Of a DNA stretch of 64,000 bases, positions 40,417-49,800 are shown piece by piece (the stretch's first letter is position 1; each line of letters starts with the position of its first letter). The notes below the pieces were generated by a model. It made no database searches, had not been told where the DNA came from, and was given only the letters and a program-made list of their open reading frames with translations. The DNA is from Pseudobutyrivibrio ruminis AD2017 (GTDB lineage: Bacteria; Bacillota; Clostridia; Lachnospirales; Lachnospiraceae). Both the position numbers and the translations under genes were made by a program. The stretch covers positions 124,001 to 188,000 of the forward strand of contig NZ_AUJQ01000006.1 in NCBI RefSeq assembly GCF_000424305.1, written 5' to 3'.

Positions 40417-41913
40417 ATGGTATTAAACAATGAAGGCATAAAGGATAGAGCTGCATGGGAGTCAAAAGGCTATAAGCTTCCAGATTATGATAGACAAAAG
40501 GTTATCGCAAATACGAAGAAGAACCCAACATGGATTCACTTTGGAGCAGGAAATATTTTCAGAGCCTTTCAGGCTAATGTGGTAGACAAGCTTTTAGATG
40601 AAGGTGTACTTGATACTGGTTTAATTGTTGCAGAAGGCTATGACTATGAAATCATTGAAAAGTACAACAGACCATGTGATGACCTAAGCATTCTTGCCAC
40701 ATTAAAGGCTGATGGAACAGTTGAGAAAAAGGTTGTTGGTTCTATTGCAGAATCTTGCATCTTAGATGAAGAAAACGAAAAGGAAATCGAAAGATTAAGA
40801 GAGATTTTCAGAGCTCCATCTCTTCAGATGGTAAGCTTTACAATCACAGAAAAGGGATATAAGACAAAGGCTTATATGTCAAAGGTTGTAGGCCTTATAT
40901 TAGAAAGATTTAAAGCAGGCGCACTTCCTATTTCCATCGTAAGTATGGATAACTGCTCTCACAATGGTGACAAGCTAAAGGAAGCTGTTATAGAGCTTGC
41001 AAAGGAATGGTTTAAGGAAGGTAAGTGTGAGGCAGATTTCATCGCTTATTTGGAAAACCCAAAGTGCGTTGCATTCCCACTTACAATGATAGATAAAATC
41101 ACACCACGTCCTGATGATACTGTTAAGCAGATGTTGATTGAGGATGGAGTAGAAGGTGCAGAGCCTATCGTAACCAGCAAGAATACATATGTTGCAAACT
41201 TCGTAAATGCGGAGGAAACAGAGTATTTAGTTATTGAAGATTTATTCCCTAACGGACGCCCTGAATTAGAGAAGGGAGGTATCGTATTTACGGATAGAAT
41301 CACAGTTGATAAGACTGAAAAGATGAAGGTTTGCACCTGCCTCAACCCACTTCACACAGCACTTGCTATTTATGGATGCCTTCTTGGTTACAAGACAATC
41401 CATGATGAAATGGAGGACAGGGCATTAAAGAAAATGGTAACGATACTTGGTAAGGAAGAGGGAATGAAGACTGTTGTAAATCCTGGTGTTATCAAGCCAA
41501 ACGATTTCCTTGATGCAGTTCTTACAAAGCGTCTTCCAAACCCATTTATGCCAGATACACCACAGCGTATTGCCTGTGATACATCTCAGAAGCTTCCAAT
41601 CAGATTTGGTGAAACAATTAAGGCATACCGTGCTAATTCTTCACTTGGAACAGAAAAGCTTAACATCATTCCTTTGGTTCTTGCTGGATATTTAAGATAT
41701 CTTGAGGGAGTGGATGATGAAGGAAATGCTTTTGAGCAGAGTCCAGACCCATTACTTGATGAGTTAAAGAAGCTTCCTGCAAAGGATGTGCTTAAGAGGA
41801 CAGATGTTTTTGGGGTAGATTTATACGAGGATACATTAGCAGCCAGAGTACTTGAAATATACGTAAGACTTCAGGGAAAGGGCAACATCAGAAAGGAACT
41901 TAACAATCTATGA
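40417..41913 (+). CDS. uxuB: Fructuronate reductase (D-mannonate oxidoreductase)
   Basis: The protein has 498 residues. The start is the ATG at 40417 behind AGAGGAG; the frame extends a little upstream into the palindromic repeat. It is a long-chain mannitol dehydrogenase family protein with WIHFGAGNIFRAFQANVVD as the NAD-binding start, ISIVSMDNCSHNGDKL, and KMKVCTCLNPLHTALAIYGCLLG with the catalytic-region Asn and His. It reduces D-fructuronate to D-mannonate with NADH. Its stop overlaps uxaC. Confidence 0.93.
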   Translation: MVLNNEGIKDRAAWESKGYKLPDYDRQKVIANTKKNPTWIHFGAGNIFRAFQANVVDKLLDEGVLDTGLIVAEGYDYEIIEKYNRPCDDLSILATLKADGTVEKKVVGSIAESCILDEENEKEIERLREIFRAPSLQMVSFTITEKGYKTKAYMSKVVGLILERFKAGALPISIVSMDNCSHNGDKLKEAVIELAKEWFKEGKCEADFIAYLENPKCVAFPLTMIDKITPRPDDTVKQMLIEDGVEGAEPIVTSKNTYVANFVNAEETEYLVIEDLFPNGRPELEKGGIVFTDRITVDKTEKMKVCTCLNPLHTALAIYGCLLGYKTIHDEMEDRALKKMVTILGKEEGMKTVVNPGVIKPNDFLDAVLTKRLPNPFMPDTPQRIACDTSQKLPIRFGETIKAYRANSSLGTEKLNIIPLVLAGYLRYLEGVDDEGNAFEQSPDPLLDELKKLPAKDVLKRTDVFGVDLYEDTLAARVLEIYVRLQGKGNIRKELNNL

Positions 41914-43310
41914 TGGCATTTATGGACAAAGATTTTTTGTTAACCTGCGATACAGCTAAAACTCTTTTCAAAGAGGTAGAAAAAGCTCCAATTATTGATT
42001 TCCACAATCATTTGAATCCTAGGGAAATCTATGAAGATAAATGCTTTGATAATATTGCTGATGTTTGGCTTGGTGGCGACCATTACAAATGGCGCGCCAT
42101 GCGAGCTAATGGAATTTCAGAAAAGCTTATTACGGGAGACGGGGCTCCATTTGAAAAATTTGTGGCATGGGCGGACACAGTTCAAAACCTTATCGGAAAC
42201 CCTTTGTATCATTGGACACATTTAGAACTTCAGCGCTACTTTGGTATTACAACACCTTTAAATCCTGACACTGCAAAGGAAATTTGGGACAAATGTAATG
42301 CCTTACTTAGAACAAAGGAGTATTCTGTTCGAAACCTCCTAAAAATGCAAAACGTGTCTGTCCTATGTACCACAGATGACCCTGCAGATAGTTTAGAGTG
42401 GCACAAGAAAATAAGAGAAGACGGCTTTGAAATAAAGGTGCTTCCAAGTTTTCGACCAGAGAAGGCTATGGGCATTGAAAAGCCTGAATTTGCCACATAC
42501 ATTGAAAAGCTTGGTGGTGCAGCAGGACTTCAGATAACAGATGTTGAATCTCTTATCACAGCACTAAAGAACAGACTTAAGTTTTTCTTGGAAAATGGAT
42601 GTCGAGTATCAGACCACAGCTTAGAAGGTCTTTTCTACGTAAAAGCAACAGAAAAGGAAGCTAATGACATCTTCAAAAAAGGCTTGGCTGGTGCTGATCT
42701 TAGCGAAGAGGAAATAGCTAAATTCAAAGGCTATATTCTTACTGAGCTTGGCAAGGAATATAACAAGGTTGGAATTGTTATGCAGCTTCACATAGGTGCA
42801 ATCAGAAACAATTCAAAGCGTTTCTACAATCTCCTGGGAGCTGACACAGGCTTTGATGCCATGGCAGATTTTGCATACGCTCCACAGCTTGCAGCACTTT
42901 TATCTGCAATGGATGAAACAGCTGAACTGCCAAAGACAATATTATATTGCCTAAATCCAAAGGATACAGAAATGCTTGCAGTAATGGCATCTACCTTCTG
43001 CAGCAATGAAGAGGGTATTAAAGGAAAGGTACAGCTTGGAGCAGCATGGTGGTTCTGCGACCACAAAAACGGAATGGAGCGCCAGATTGAAGCAATGTCA
43101 GATGCTGGATTAATCTCTACATCTGTAGGAATGCTTACAGATTCCCGCAGCTTTTTATCATTCCCAAGACACGAGCTTTATCGCCGAATCCTATGCAACA
43201 AAATAGGCACTTGGGTAGAGGCAGGTGAATACCCTAACGATTTATCGTATTTACGAAGTATGACAAAGCGTATATGCGGAGAAAACGCATTAGAATATTT
43301 TAATATGTAA
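41910..43310 (+). CDS. uxaC: Glucuronate isomerase
   Basis: The protein has 466 residues. UxaC signatures are PIIDFHNHLNPREIYEDK (metal-binding HNH), WADTVQNLIGNPLYHWTHLELQRYFG, CTTDDPADSL, HIGAIRNNSKRFYNLLG and LTDSRSFLSFPRHELYRRILC. It isomerises D-glucuronate to D-fructuronate (or galacturonate to tagaturonate), the entry step. The start overlaps the uxuB stop (ATGA), with AAGGAA upstream. Confidence 0.95.
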   Translation: MMAFMDKDFLLTCDTAKTLFKEVEKAPIIDFHNHLNPREIYEDKCFDNIADVWLGGDHYKWRAMRANGISEKLITGDGAPFEKFVAWADTVQNLIGNPLYHWTHLELQRYFGITTPLNPDTAKEIWDKCNALLRTKEYSVRNLLKMQNVSVLCTTDDPADSLEWHKKIREDGFEIKVLPSFRPEKAMGIEKPEFATYIEKLGGAAGLQITDVESLITALKNRLKFFLENGCRVSDHSLEGLFYVKATEKEANDIFKKGLAGADLSEEEIAKFKGYILTELGKEYNKVGIVMQLHIGAIRNNSKRFYNLLGADTGFDAMADFAYAPQLAALLSAMDETAELPKTILYCLNPKDTEMLAVMASTFCSNEEGIKGKVQLGAAWWFCDHKNGMERQIEAMSDAGLISTSVGMLTDSRSFLSFPRHELYRRILCNKIGTWVEAGEYPNDLSYLRSMTKRICGENALEYFNM

Positions 43311-43322
43311 TTTAGGAGAAAT

Positions 43323-44423
43323 ATGATGGACTTGAATTTAAGAAAAAAAGAAGAATGTAAATTTGACGCAGTTTCACTTGGAGAGGTAATGCTTCGATTT
43401 GATCCAGGCGAAGGCCGTATCCGTACAGCCAGAGAGTTTAAGGTATGGGAAGGCGGCGGAGAGTACAATGTTATCCGTGGACTTCGCAGATGCTTTGGCA
43501 TGAACACAGCTGTAATTACAAGCTTTGCTGATAATGAGGTTGGTCATTTAGTAGAGGATTTCATTCTTCAGGGTGGCGTAGATACATCTTTAATCAACTG
43601 GAAGAAGACAGATGGTATCGGAAGAGAATGCCGTAATGGTCTCAACTTTGTAGAAAGAGGCTTTGGTATCAGAGGCGCTCTCAGCTGCTCAGACAGAGCA
43701 AACACAGCAATTTCTCAGGCAACAGCTGAGGACTTTGATTTTGACTATATCTTTGGTGAACTAGGTGTAAGATGGTTCCATACAGGTGGAATTTATGCAG
43801 CACTTTCAGAGAAGTCAGCTGAAACAGTAGTAAAGGCTATCAAGACAGCTAAGAAATATGGCACAATCGTATCATACGACCTCAACTACCGTGCATCTAT
43901 GTGGTCTGCTATCGGTGGACTTGCAAAGGCTCAGGAAGTTAACAAGGAAATCGCTAAGTACGTAGATGTTATGATTGGAAACGAAGAGGACTTCACAGCT
44001 TGCCTTGGCTTTGAGATTGAAGGCAATGACGAAAACCTTAAGGAGCTTAACATCGAAGGCTACAAGAAGATGATTGATGAAGCTGCAAAGGTTTATCCTA
44101 ACTTCAAGGTTGTAGCTACAACACTTCGTACAGTTAAGACAGCCACAGTTAACGACTGGTCTGCACTTTGCTGGGCCGATGGCCAAATCCACAAGGCAAA
44201 GGATTACAACGGTCTTGAAATTCTTGACCGTGTTGGTGGTGGTGATTCCTTCGCATCAGGCCTCGTATACGGCCTCATGACAACAGGCGACGCAGCAAAG
44301 GCCGTAGAATACGGCACAGCCCACGGCGCCCTCGCCATGACAACACCTGGCGACACAACAATGGCTACTTGCAAAGAAGTCGAAGCCATCATGGGTGGCG
44401 CCGGCGCCCGCGTAAAACGCTAA
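43323..44423 (+). CDS. kdgK: 2-dehydro-3-deoxygluconokinase (PfkB family)
   Basis: The protein has 366 residues. The PfkB/ribokinase fold is shown by GEVMLRFDPGEGRIRTAREFKVWEGGGEYNVIRGL near the N-terminus and the C-terminal ATP/anion-hole signature DRVGGGDSFASGLVYGL with its catalytic Asp. It phosphorylates KDG to KDPG, the substrate of KdgA at the head of the operon. It is somewhat longer than classic KdgK (about 310-340 residues), with an insertion in the middle. AGGAGA precedes the ATG. Confidence 0.92.
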   Translation: MMDLNLRKKEECKFDAVSLGEVMLRFDPGEGRIRTAREFKVWEGGGEYNVIRGLRRCFGMNTAVITSFADNEVGHLVEDFILQGGVDTSLINWKKTDGIGRECRNGLNFVERGFGIRGALSCSDRANTAISQATAEDFDFDYIFGELGVRWFHTGGIYAALSEKSAETVVKAIKTAKKYGTIVSYDLNYRASMWSAIGGLAKAQEVNKEIAKYVDVMIGNEEDFTACLGFEIEGNDENLKELNIEGYKKMIDEAAKVYPNFKVVATTLRTVKTATVNDWSALCWADGQIHKAKDYNGLEILDRVGGGDSFASGLVYGLMTTGDAAKAVEYGTAHGALAMTTPGDTTMATCKEVEAIMGGAGARVKR

Positions 44424-44440
44424 TTGTGGGTTAAAAGTAT

Positions 44441-44490
44441 ATTAGCATATGTATGCAGGGAGGGCCTACACCCTGCATCCACATGCTAAT
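44441..44490. terminator. Bidirectional terminator
   Basis: ATTAGCAT (44441-44448) pairs with ATGCTAAT (44483-44490), and ATGCAGGG with CCCTGCAT inside. The palindrome sits exactly between the convergent kdgK and diguanylate cyclase genes. T tracts are poor, so efficiency is uncertain. Confidence 0.6.
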
Positions 44491-46139
44491 TACATAGTGA
44501 CCTGGTTTTTGCCGCGGGTCTTGGAGGTGTAGAGGTTGTCGTCGGCGATTTTGACTACGTCGACGGGTTCGCTTCCTGTGGCACAGCCAAGACTTACGGT
44601 GATGGTTAGGTTGGTGTCGAAATCCCAGGCTTGGATTTCCATGTAGTATCTTATGTGCTCTGCGATGTTTTCTATTTGCAACAGGGCATTTTTTTCCACC
44701 AGGATGGTGAATTCTTCACCGCCGTATCGGTACGCTTTAACATCTGGTGAGGCTTCCTTTAGTAGAATCATTCCAAGTCGTTTTAAAACTAAATCTCCAG
44801 TAGGATGGCCGTAGGTGTCGTTTACCCGTTTGAAATCATCTATGTCTATCATGATGATTCCGTAAGGGACTTTGGATTTTTTAACCCTTGTAATGTTATG
44901 GTTGAATACCGCTCTATTGTATAGGCCGGTAAGGGAATCGTATCTTGAATTAAGTATAGGCACAAATAGAAGTATGATTACGATTATACCTAAAATGCAG
45001 GCAGATATAATTAATGAGCGGCGTTTGTTGGTAAGCTGCCTGTTAAAATAATTGTTTTCCAGTTCCAGCTTTGAATCCTGTACAATGTCATTTATCACAT
45101 GGGCGTAGGTTAGGTTTTGCTGGTTGAATAGTGTAACGTATAGTTGATTCGATATGAAGTTTAATTCCTTTTGAATAGCTTCATTTCTGGTTGGGTATTC
45201 CCTTTGAACCTTAAGGATAGTGTATAGTTCAGCTTTTTCGTAGTTATTTTCCTCGCATAATACCATAAATTCCCGTAGGTAATCTATTACAGCCTGTTCC
45301 TTGGCGTCGTTATCCATGTTGACATTGTTTGAGTATTCCTTGATGTTTTCTGCACACAGATAGTAACATTTGGCCTGATAGTATGGAATGATGAAATCTC
45401 TAAGACATATCTTTCTGTAAATATCTAATTCAAATAGATATGAGTTATCCCACTTGTCCAGCTTTTCCTTGGCCTTTGGAAGACGACCGGTTTCTTCGTA
45501 TATTCGTGCCAGCCAAACGTCATTCATGGCGGAATAGCTTTCATAATAGACTGTATCAGGAATGGTATCTAATATTTTCTGGGAAGTGTTGATATCAGTT
45601 TCAGCTTCATTGTAGTCATATTTCATAAAATGCATTATGCCAGACATTCTGTAGGCATAGCTTTTAATTTGTAGGTTTTCAATGTCTTCGATAGGCTTGA
45701 TTGACTCAGCTTTTTTTAGCATTTCTTCGGCATAATCAAATGCATAGTTGTTTAGATAGAAGTTGGCAAGATCCAGATAGATATTTACAGTTTTATCGTC
45801 CTGACTGTCTTTAAGAAAATAAAGAGCGTAACCTAAGTATTTGTAATACGAAATGGAATCCCCTTTTTGAAGGTAAATAAGACTTGCTCGTTCACAAAGA
45901 CGCCCGGCATCATTGTTGTAAAGATGCTTGTTTTTTATCATGTCATTTATAGTGGCAAGCTGTTCGTCCATTGTACTCCAGTTTTCAGCTAAGTCGTGAG
46001 AAATTATTTCTTCAGCCTTAGTATGGTTAGCTACCTTCTCAAAATGAACAAGCACATGAAAACCAGACTGCAAAACGGCTAATGCAGCTACGATAATGAT
46101 AAATGCAGTTGTGATCTTTCTTAGCAGATTATTTTGCAT
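44490..46139 (-). CDS. Membrane diguanylate cyclase with an extracytoplasmic TPR-like sensor
   Basis: The protein has 549 residues. An N-terminal helix (about 10-30) is followed by about 330 residues of helical TPR-like repeats (DLANFYLNNYAFDYAEEMLKKAESI), a second helix (about 375-395, LIISACILGIIVIILLFVPIL) and a C-terminal GGDEF domain starting RYDSLTGLYNRAVFN. The active loop reads YGGEEF, a functional GG(D/E)EF, so it should make cyclic di-GMP. No RxxD inhibitory site is obvious. The repeats probably sense a partner protein or peptide outside the membrane. It is convergent with kdgK. Confidence 0.88.
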   Translation of the reverse strand: MQNNLLRKITTAFIIIVAALAVLQSGFHVLVHFEKVANHTKAEEIISHDLAENWSTMDEQLATINDMIKNKHLYNNDAGRLCERASLIYLQKGDSISYYKYLGYALYFLKDSQDDKTVNIYLDLANFYLNNYAFDYAEEMLKKAESIKPIEDIENLQIKSYAYRMSGIMHFMKYDYNEAETDINTSQKILDTIPDTVYYESYSAMNDVWLARIYEETGRLPKAKEKLDKWDNSYLFELDIYRKICLRDFIIPYYQAKCYYLCAENIKEYSNNVNMDNDAKEQAVIDYLREFMVLCEENNYEKAELYTILKVQREYPTRNEAIQKELNFISNQLYVTLFNQQNLTYAHVINDIVQDSKLELENNYFNRQLTNKRRSLIISACILGIIVIILLFVPILNSRYDSLTGLYNRAVFNHNITRVKKSKVPYGIIMIDIDDFKRVNDTYGHPTGDLVLKRLGMILLKEASPDVKAYRYGGEEFTILVEKNALLQIENIAEHIRYYMEIQAWDFDTNLTITVSLGCATGSEPVDVVKIADDNLYTSKTRGKNQVTM

Positions 46140-46307
46140 AGAATCTCAACGTCCTGGATATAATTTTAGTCATAATCGACTACACTACATATTATCTTAA
46201 AAATATGAAAAAACTGTATACATTAAGCTAGTCTGAAAGTATTTTAGAATGTGTTAAAATTGTGAAAACGATTAAGTGAAGTTCATCAATTGTTCACAGT
46301 TTTCGCA

Positions 46308-46336
46308 TAGACAAACACTGTAAATGATACTATTAT
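46308..46336 (+). promoter_or_regulatory. Sigma-70 type promoter for the small protein
   Basis: TAGACA (46308-46313) and TATTAT (46331-46336) are exactly 17 bases apart. Transcription would start near 46343 and give a leader of about 70 bases before the 49-residue gene. Confidence 0.6.
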
Positions 46337-46411
46337 AAAGAAGTTCATTGGGTTGCTGATGCAGTAACACAGTGGGAGAAAATATATCACACCACGGGGA
46401 GGCATGAAAAA

Positions 46412-46561
46412 ATGGCGATAGGTGAAATTATTACATGCACAGGTCCAGAGGATTTGTTTAGGAGAGCAGAGGACCTGCAGCACAAGGGAGTAAAAACAGT
46501 ATTTATTGCAAGAAATACTCTTCAGGTCGTTGGAGTTATGCAAGAGAAAAAGGCGAGTTAA
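46412..46561 (+). CDS. Small protein of 49 residues, unknown function
   Basis: The frame starts ATGGCGATAGGTG behind GGGGAGG (spacing nine bases) and reads MAIGEIITCTGPEDLFRRA, then a helix with LQHKGVKTVFIARNT and LQVVGVMQEKK before TAA. It has its own 17-base-spaced promoter and a strong terminator directly after, so it is very likely an independent expressed gene. The predicted pattern is beta-helix-beta, with no membrane segment or signal peptide and one cysteine. I do not recognise the family. It lies between two cyclic di-GMP genes read in opposite directions. Confidence 0.7.
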   Translation: MAIGEIITCTGPEDLFRRAEDLQHKGVKTVFIARNTLQVVGVMQEKKAS

Positions 46562-46580
46562 GAACTTTTTTGAGGGGAGC

Positions 46581-46610
46581 AAGAGATAGGTTAGCCTATC
46601 TCTTTTTTTT
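46581..46610 (+). terminator. Intrinsic terminator
   Basis: AGAGATAGG pairs with CCTATCTCT around TTAG and runs into seven or more T. It closes the small-protein unit. Confidence 0.92.
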
Positions 46611-46699
46611 CTTATTTTAGACACAATTGTATAGTAAAATCACAGATAATGGTCAAGGTCCGGAATGGGGGTATTTATCACCGGAAAATGGGGGTTAAA

Positions 46700-48436
46700 A
46701 TGAGAGAAGAATACTACAATACCCTAATGGGTGGAGTAATTCCTACAGGGTTGCCGGGAGGCTTTTTCATATATGAGGCTGGGGAAAAAGAACAGATTAT
46801 CTTTGCCGAGCCTAATATTGTAAAGCTTTTTGGCTGCGAATCTTATGCCGAATTTATTGATTATATCGGGGGAACCTTCAAAGGTATGGTTCATCCAGAT
46901 GATTTGCATAAGATTGAAAATCAGATTGAGGCTCAGACTATCTACGCCGAACAACGCCATGACTATGTCCGTTACCGCATTGTTACCAAAAAGGGTGATA
47001 TAAGATATGTTGAAGATTTTGGACACCTTCTCCATTCTACAGCTGGTAAAAGCTATTATTATGTTTTCATAGTGGATGTTGACCAAAACGAATATATTAA
47101 TTCAAACAGAAATTCTTATGCTGAGGCCGAAGCTCTGGCATCTAACAGAGAGACTGATGAGCTTACAGGCTTATTTACTATGGCATTTTTTTATAATAAG
47201 GTTCAGATTCTTCTATCTCAGCCAGACATTCGAAGACAGGATGTTTCCTTCGTTCATTTTGATATCCCTAACTTTAAACTGTATAACGAACGCCATGGCT
47301 TTAAGATGGGTGATGAGCTGTTAATTGATTTGGGAAGAACTATCAAGGATATATTTTTAGGTGCTACAGTAGCCAGATTCTCAGATGACCACTTTGTTGT
47401 ATTCACAACCCAGCCAAAGGCCGAGGTGGTAGAGTGCGTTGAAGAAGTATATAGAACTATGCTTCTTAATGAGGATGTTAATAAAAAAATAAAGGTTAAG
47501 GCTGGAATTTATTACATGGATGACCAGCGCGCAGAGGTAGGATTAGCCTGCGACCATGCTCGTTTAGCCTGCAATAGTATAAAGAGTAGACATGATGTTT
47601 ATTACTGCATTTATGATGATATTATTCGCGATAGCCTAAGACGTCAGCAGTTTGTAGTTGATAATATTGATGATGCTATTGCAAATGATTATATCAAGGT
47701 ATTTTATCAGCCTATCATCAGAGTTAAAACAGGTGAGATATGTGGCTATGAAGCTTTGGTTAGATGGGTGGACCCAGAGGATGGAATGCTTCCTCCAGGA
47801 TACTTTATCGAGACCTTAGAGCATTTCCATCTTATTCATTTTGTTGATGAATTTGTAGTTAAAAAGGTATGTCAGGATTACAGAAGATTGTATGAGGAAG
47901 GAGAGGCGCTTGTGCCATTTTCTGTTAATATTTCTAGGCTTGATTTTGAAGTATGTGATGTATATAAGATGCTATCAGATTACTGTGAAATCTATGATGT
48001 GCCTTCAAATATGATTGACGTGGAAATCACAGAAAGTGCTTTTTCTGATAATACTGGTTTAATAATGAATTCCTGCAAGAAGCTTCGTGAAGCAGGACAT
48101 GAAATTTGGATTGATGATTTTGGTAGTGGATACTCATCTTTAACTACCTTGGCAGATTACGAATTTGATGTTCTAAAACTTGATATGGTTTTTCTTAGAA
48201 GTATTGACAAAAATCCGAAGACACGAACGTTAATGAGTTATATAATAAAGACTGCGAATGAAATGGGACTATCACCTTTATGTGAAGGTGTTGAGACTGA
48301 GGAGCACTATCAATTCCTACGTGAAGTAGGATGCGAAAGAGCACAGGGATTTTTCTTTGGAAAGCCAATGCCACTCGAAGAGCTGTTGGATACCATGTAT
48401 AACAAAGGCATGGAGTGGGAAAGGGGCTCTGTATAA
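46700..48436 (+). CDS. PAS-GGDEF-EAL protein, cyclic di-GMP phosphodiesterase with degenerate GGDEF
   Basis: From the ATG at 46700 (GGGGG upstream) the protein has 578 residues; in-frame ATGs at 46649 and 46688 are possible but have weaker sites. A PAS-like domain (about 25-140, with YRIVTKKGDIRYVEDFGH) is followed by a GGDEF domain whose active loop reads SDDHF, so it is unlikely to make cyclic di-GMP and may bind GTP instead. The EAL domain is intact: YEALVRW, EITESAF, DDFGSGYSS, KLDMVFLR and CEGVET. It should degrade cyclic di-GMP in the cytoplasm. It heads a three-gene run with the HD-GYP-like protein and the hybrid kinase. Confidence 0.88.
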   Translation: MREEYYNTLMGGVIPTGLPGGFFIYEAGEKEQIIFAEPNIVKLFGCESYAEFIDYIGGTFKGMVHPDDLHKIENQIEAQTIYAEQRHDYVRYRIVTKKGDIRYVEDFGHLLHSTAGKSYYYVFIVDVDQNEYINSNRNSYAEAEALASNRETDELTGLFTMAFFYNKVQILLSQPDIRRQDVSFVHFDIPNFKLYNERHGFKMGDELLIDLGRTIKDIFLGATVARFSDDHFVVFTTQPKAEVVECVEEVYRTMLLNEDVNKKIKVKAGIYYMDDQRAEVGLACDHARLACNSIKSRHDVYYCIYDDIIRDSLRRQQFVVDNIDDAIANDYIKVFYQPIIRVKTGEICGYEALVRWVDPEDGMLPPGYFIETLEHFHLIHFVDEFVVKKVCQDYRRLYEEGEALVPFSVNISRLDFEVCDVYKMLSDYCEIYDVPSNMIDVEITESAFSDNTGLIMNSCKKLREAGHEIWIDDFGSGYSSLTTLADYEFDVLKLDMVFLRSIDKNPKTRTLMSYIIKTANEMGLSPLCEGVETEEHYQFLREVGCERAQGFFFGKPMPLEELLDTMYNKGMEWERGSV

Positions 48437-48458
48437 TTATGTTTTAGGGGACGTTTAA

Positions 48459-49799
48459 ATGGATGCATTAGTTCAGATGCAAGGTTTGGTGAAGAGGATA
48501 TTCGTTATCCTTGGAACTATTTTAATAATTATTTTAATAGCATTTATCTTTCATGTTATACAGACGAATTCGTTTAATAGCATGGATAGAGAAGTAACTG
48601 CTGAATCTGTAACTATGGAGGTTACTACGGATATTCATCCAAGAGGACTGGTTACAGATGCATGGGAAAAGAATGATGCATTTCCTGATAAGGTCATTAA
48701 TGCCAAAATTTATGAGGCAACCATAACTAACAATTCAAAATGTCTATTAACAGACTGGCGTCTTCGAATTAACATCAAGGAAGACTGCTATCTTAATAAT
48801 GCATGGAATGGTGTAATCGAGGTCCATCAATTTTCAGATAAGGAAAAGGTTCAGGTTTTGGACCTTAGAAACTATGATGTTGAAGATATTAATCTTGATT
48901 ATTACCTTGCCGGGCAGGATCTTTTAATCCCTCTTAAAAAAGGGGATTATATCGTTTATTATCCTGATGATTCTCCATCTTCAGCCGAATTACCACTTAA
49001 GTCTACAAAGGATTATTCTGGTCAGGCCAATATTGGTATAATCATGTACAGCTTATCTGGCGATGTAGATTTATCTGATTTCGAGATGATATATCATATT
49101 CATAAATCTTATTTTGCAGGTCTTTCTGGCAAGATATATTTATTCTTATTGCCTTCATGGATTGGTCTAATGGCAGTAGGTGGCATTATTGCCTGGATTA
49201 TTCTTGGCTTTGAAGGTCAGCTGATTGTTCAAAAGCATATGTTAGATGACACCTTCAATCTGTGCGCTATAGTTGCAGATGCTAAGGATTACTATCACAG
49301 AGACCACTCTAAAAATGTTGCAAAAATCTCAAAACAAATAGCAGAGCAAATGGGAATGGATAAAAACGATTGTGAAGCTATATATTATTCTGCGCTCTTG
49401 CATAATATCGGAAATTATGCAGTTCCAGAAAAAATCCTTAGCAAAGCTACCAAGCTGAATGATGAGGAAAGAAAGATAGTTCATATGCATACAGTAAAGG
49501 GAGCGTATTTACTTGAAGAGGTTAAAACTATTCCACACGCTGCGGAGGCTGCTATGTTTCATCATGAGAGATATGATGGCAAGGGCTACCCAGTTGGAAA
49601 AAAGGGAGAGGATATTCCTCTTATTGCCAGAATAATTGCCGTAGCTGATGCTTACGACAATATGAACAGAGAAAAAATGTATAGAAAGAAATATACAAAA
49701 GAAGAGATAATCGAGGAATTTAAAAAGAATTCAGGAACACAGTTTGACCCCAATATAGTTGATGTGTTTCTTAGAATTATTGATGGAATAGAGGAATAG
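48459..49799 (+). CDS. Membrane HD-GYP-like protein with a carbohydrate-binding-like ectodomain
   Basis: The protein has 446 residues. An N-terminal helix (about 12-35) precedes an external domain of about 170 residues with ATITNNSKCLLTDWRLRI and a nearby AWNGVIEV, a pattern resembling cellulose-binding CBM2 modules. A second helix (about 225-250) leads to an HD-GYP-type domain containing HHERYDGKGYP (His368, His369). The HD dyad itself reads LLHNIGN (His315-Asn316), with the usual Asp replaced, so cyclic di-GMP hydrolysis is doubtful. It could be a sensor that binds rather than cuts. It ends one base before the hybrid kinase. Confidence 0.82.
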   Translation: MDALVQMQGLVKRIFVILGTILIIILIAFIFHVIQTNSFNSMDREVTAESVTMEVTTDIHPRGLVTDAWEKNDAFPDKVINAKIYEATITNNSKCLLTDWRLRINIKEDCYLNNAWNGVIEVHQFSDKEKVQVLDLRNYDVEDINLDYYLAGQDLLIPLKKGDYIVYYPDDSPSSAELPLKSTKDYSGQANIGIIMYSLSGDVDLSDFEMIYHIHKSYFAGLSGKIYLFLLPSWIGLMAVGGIIAWIILGFEGQLIVQKHMLDDTFNLCAIVADAKDYYHRDHSKNVAKISKQIAEQMGMDKNDCEAIYYSALLHNIGNYAVPEKILSKATKLNDEERKIVHMHTVKGAYLLEEVKTIPHAAEAAMFHHERYDGKGYPVGKKGEDIPLIARIIAVADAYDNMNREKMYRKKYTKEEIIEEFKKNSGTQFDPNIVDVFLRIIDGIEE

Positions 49800-49800
49800 C

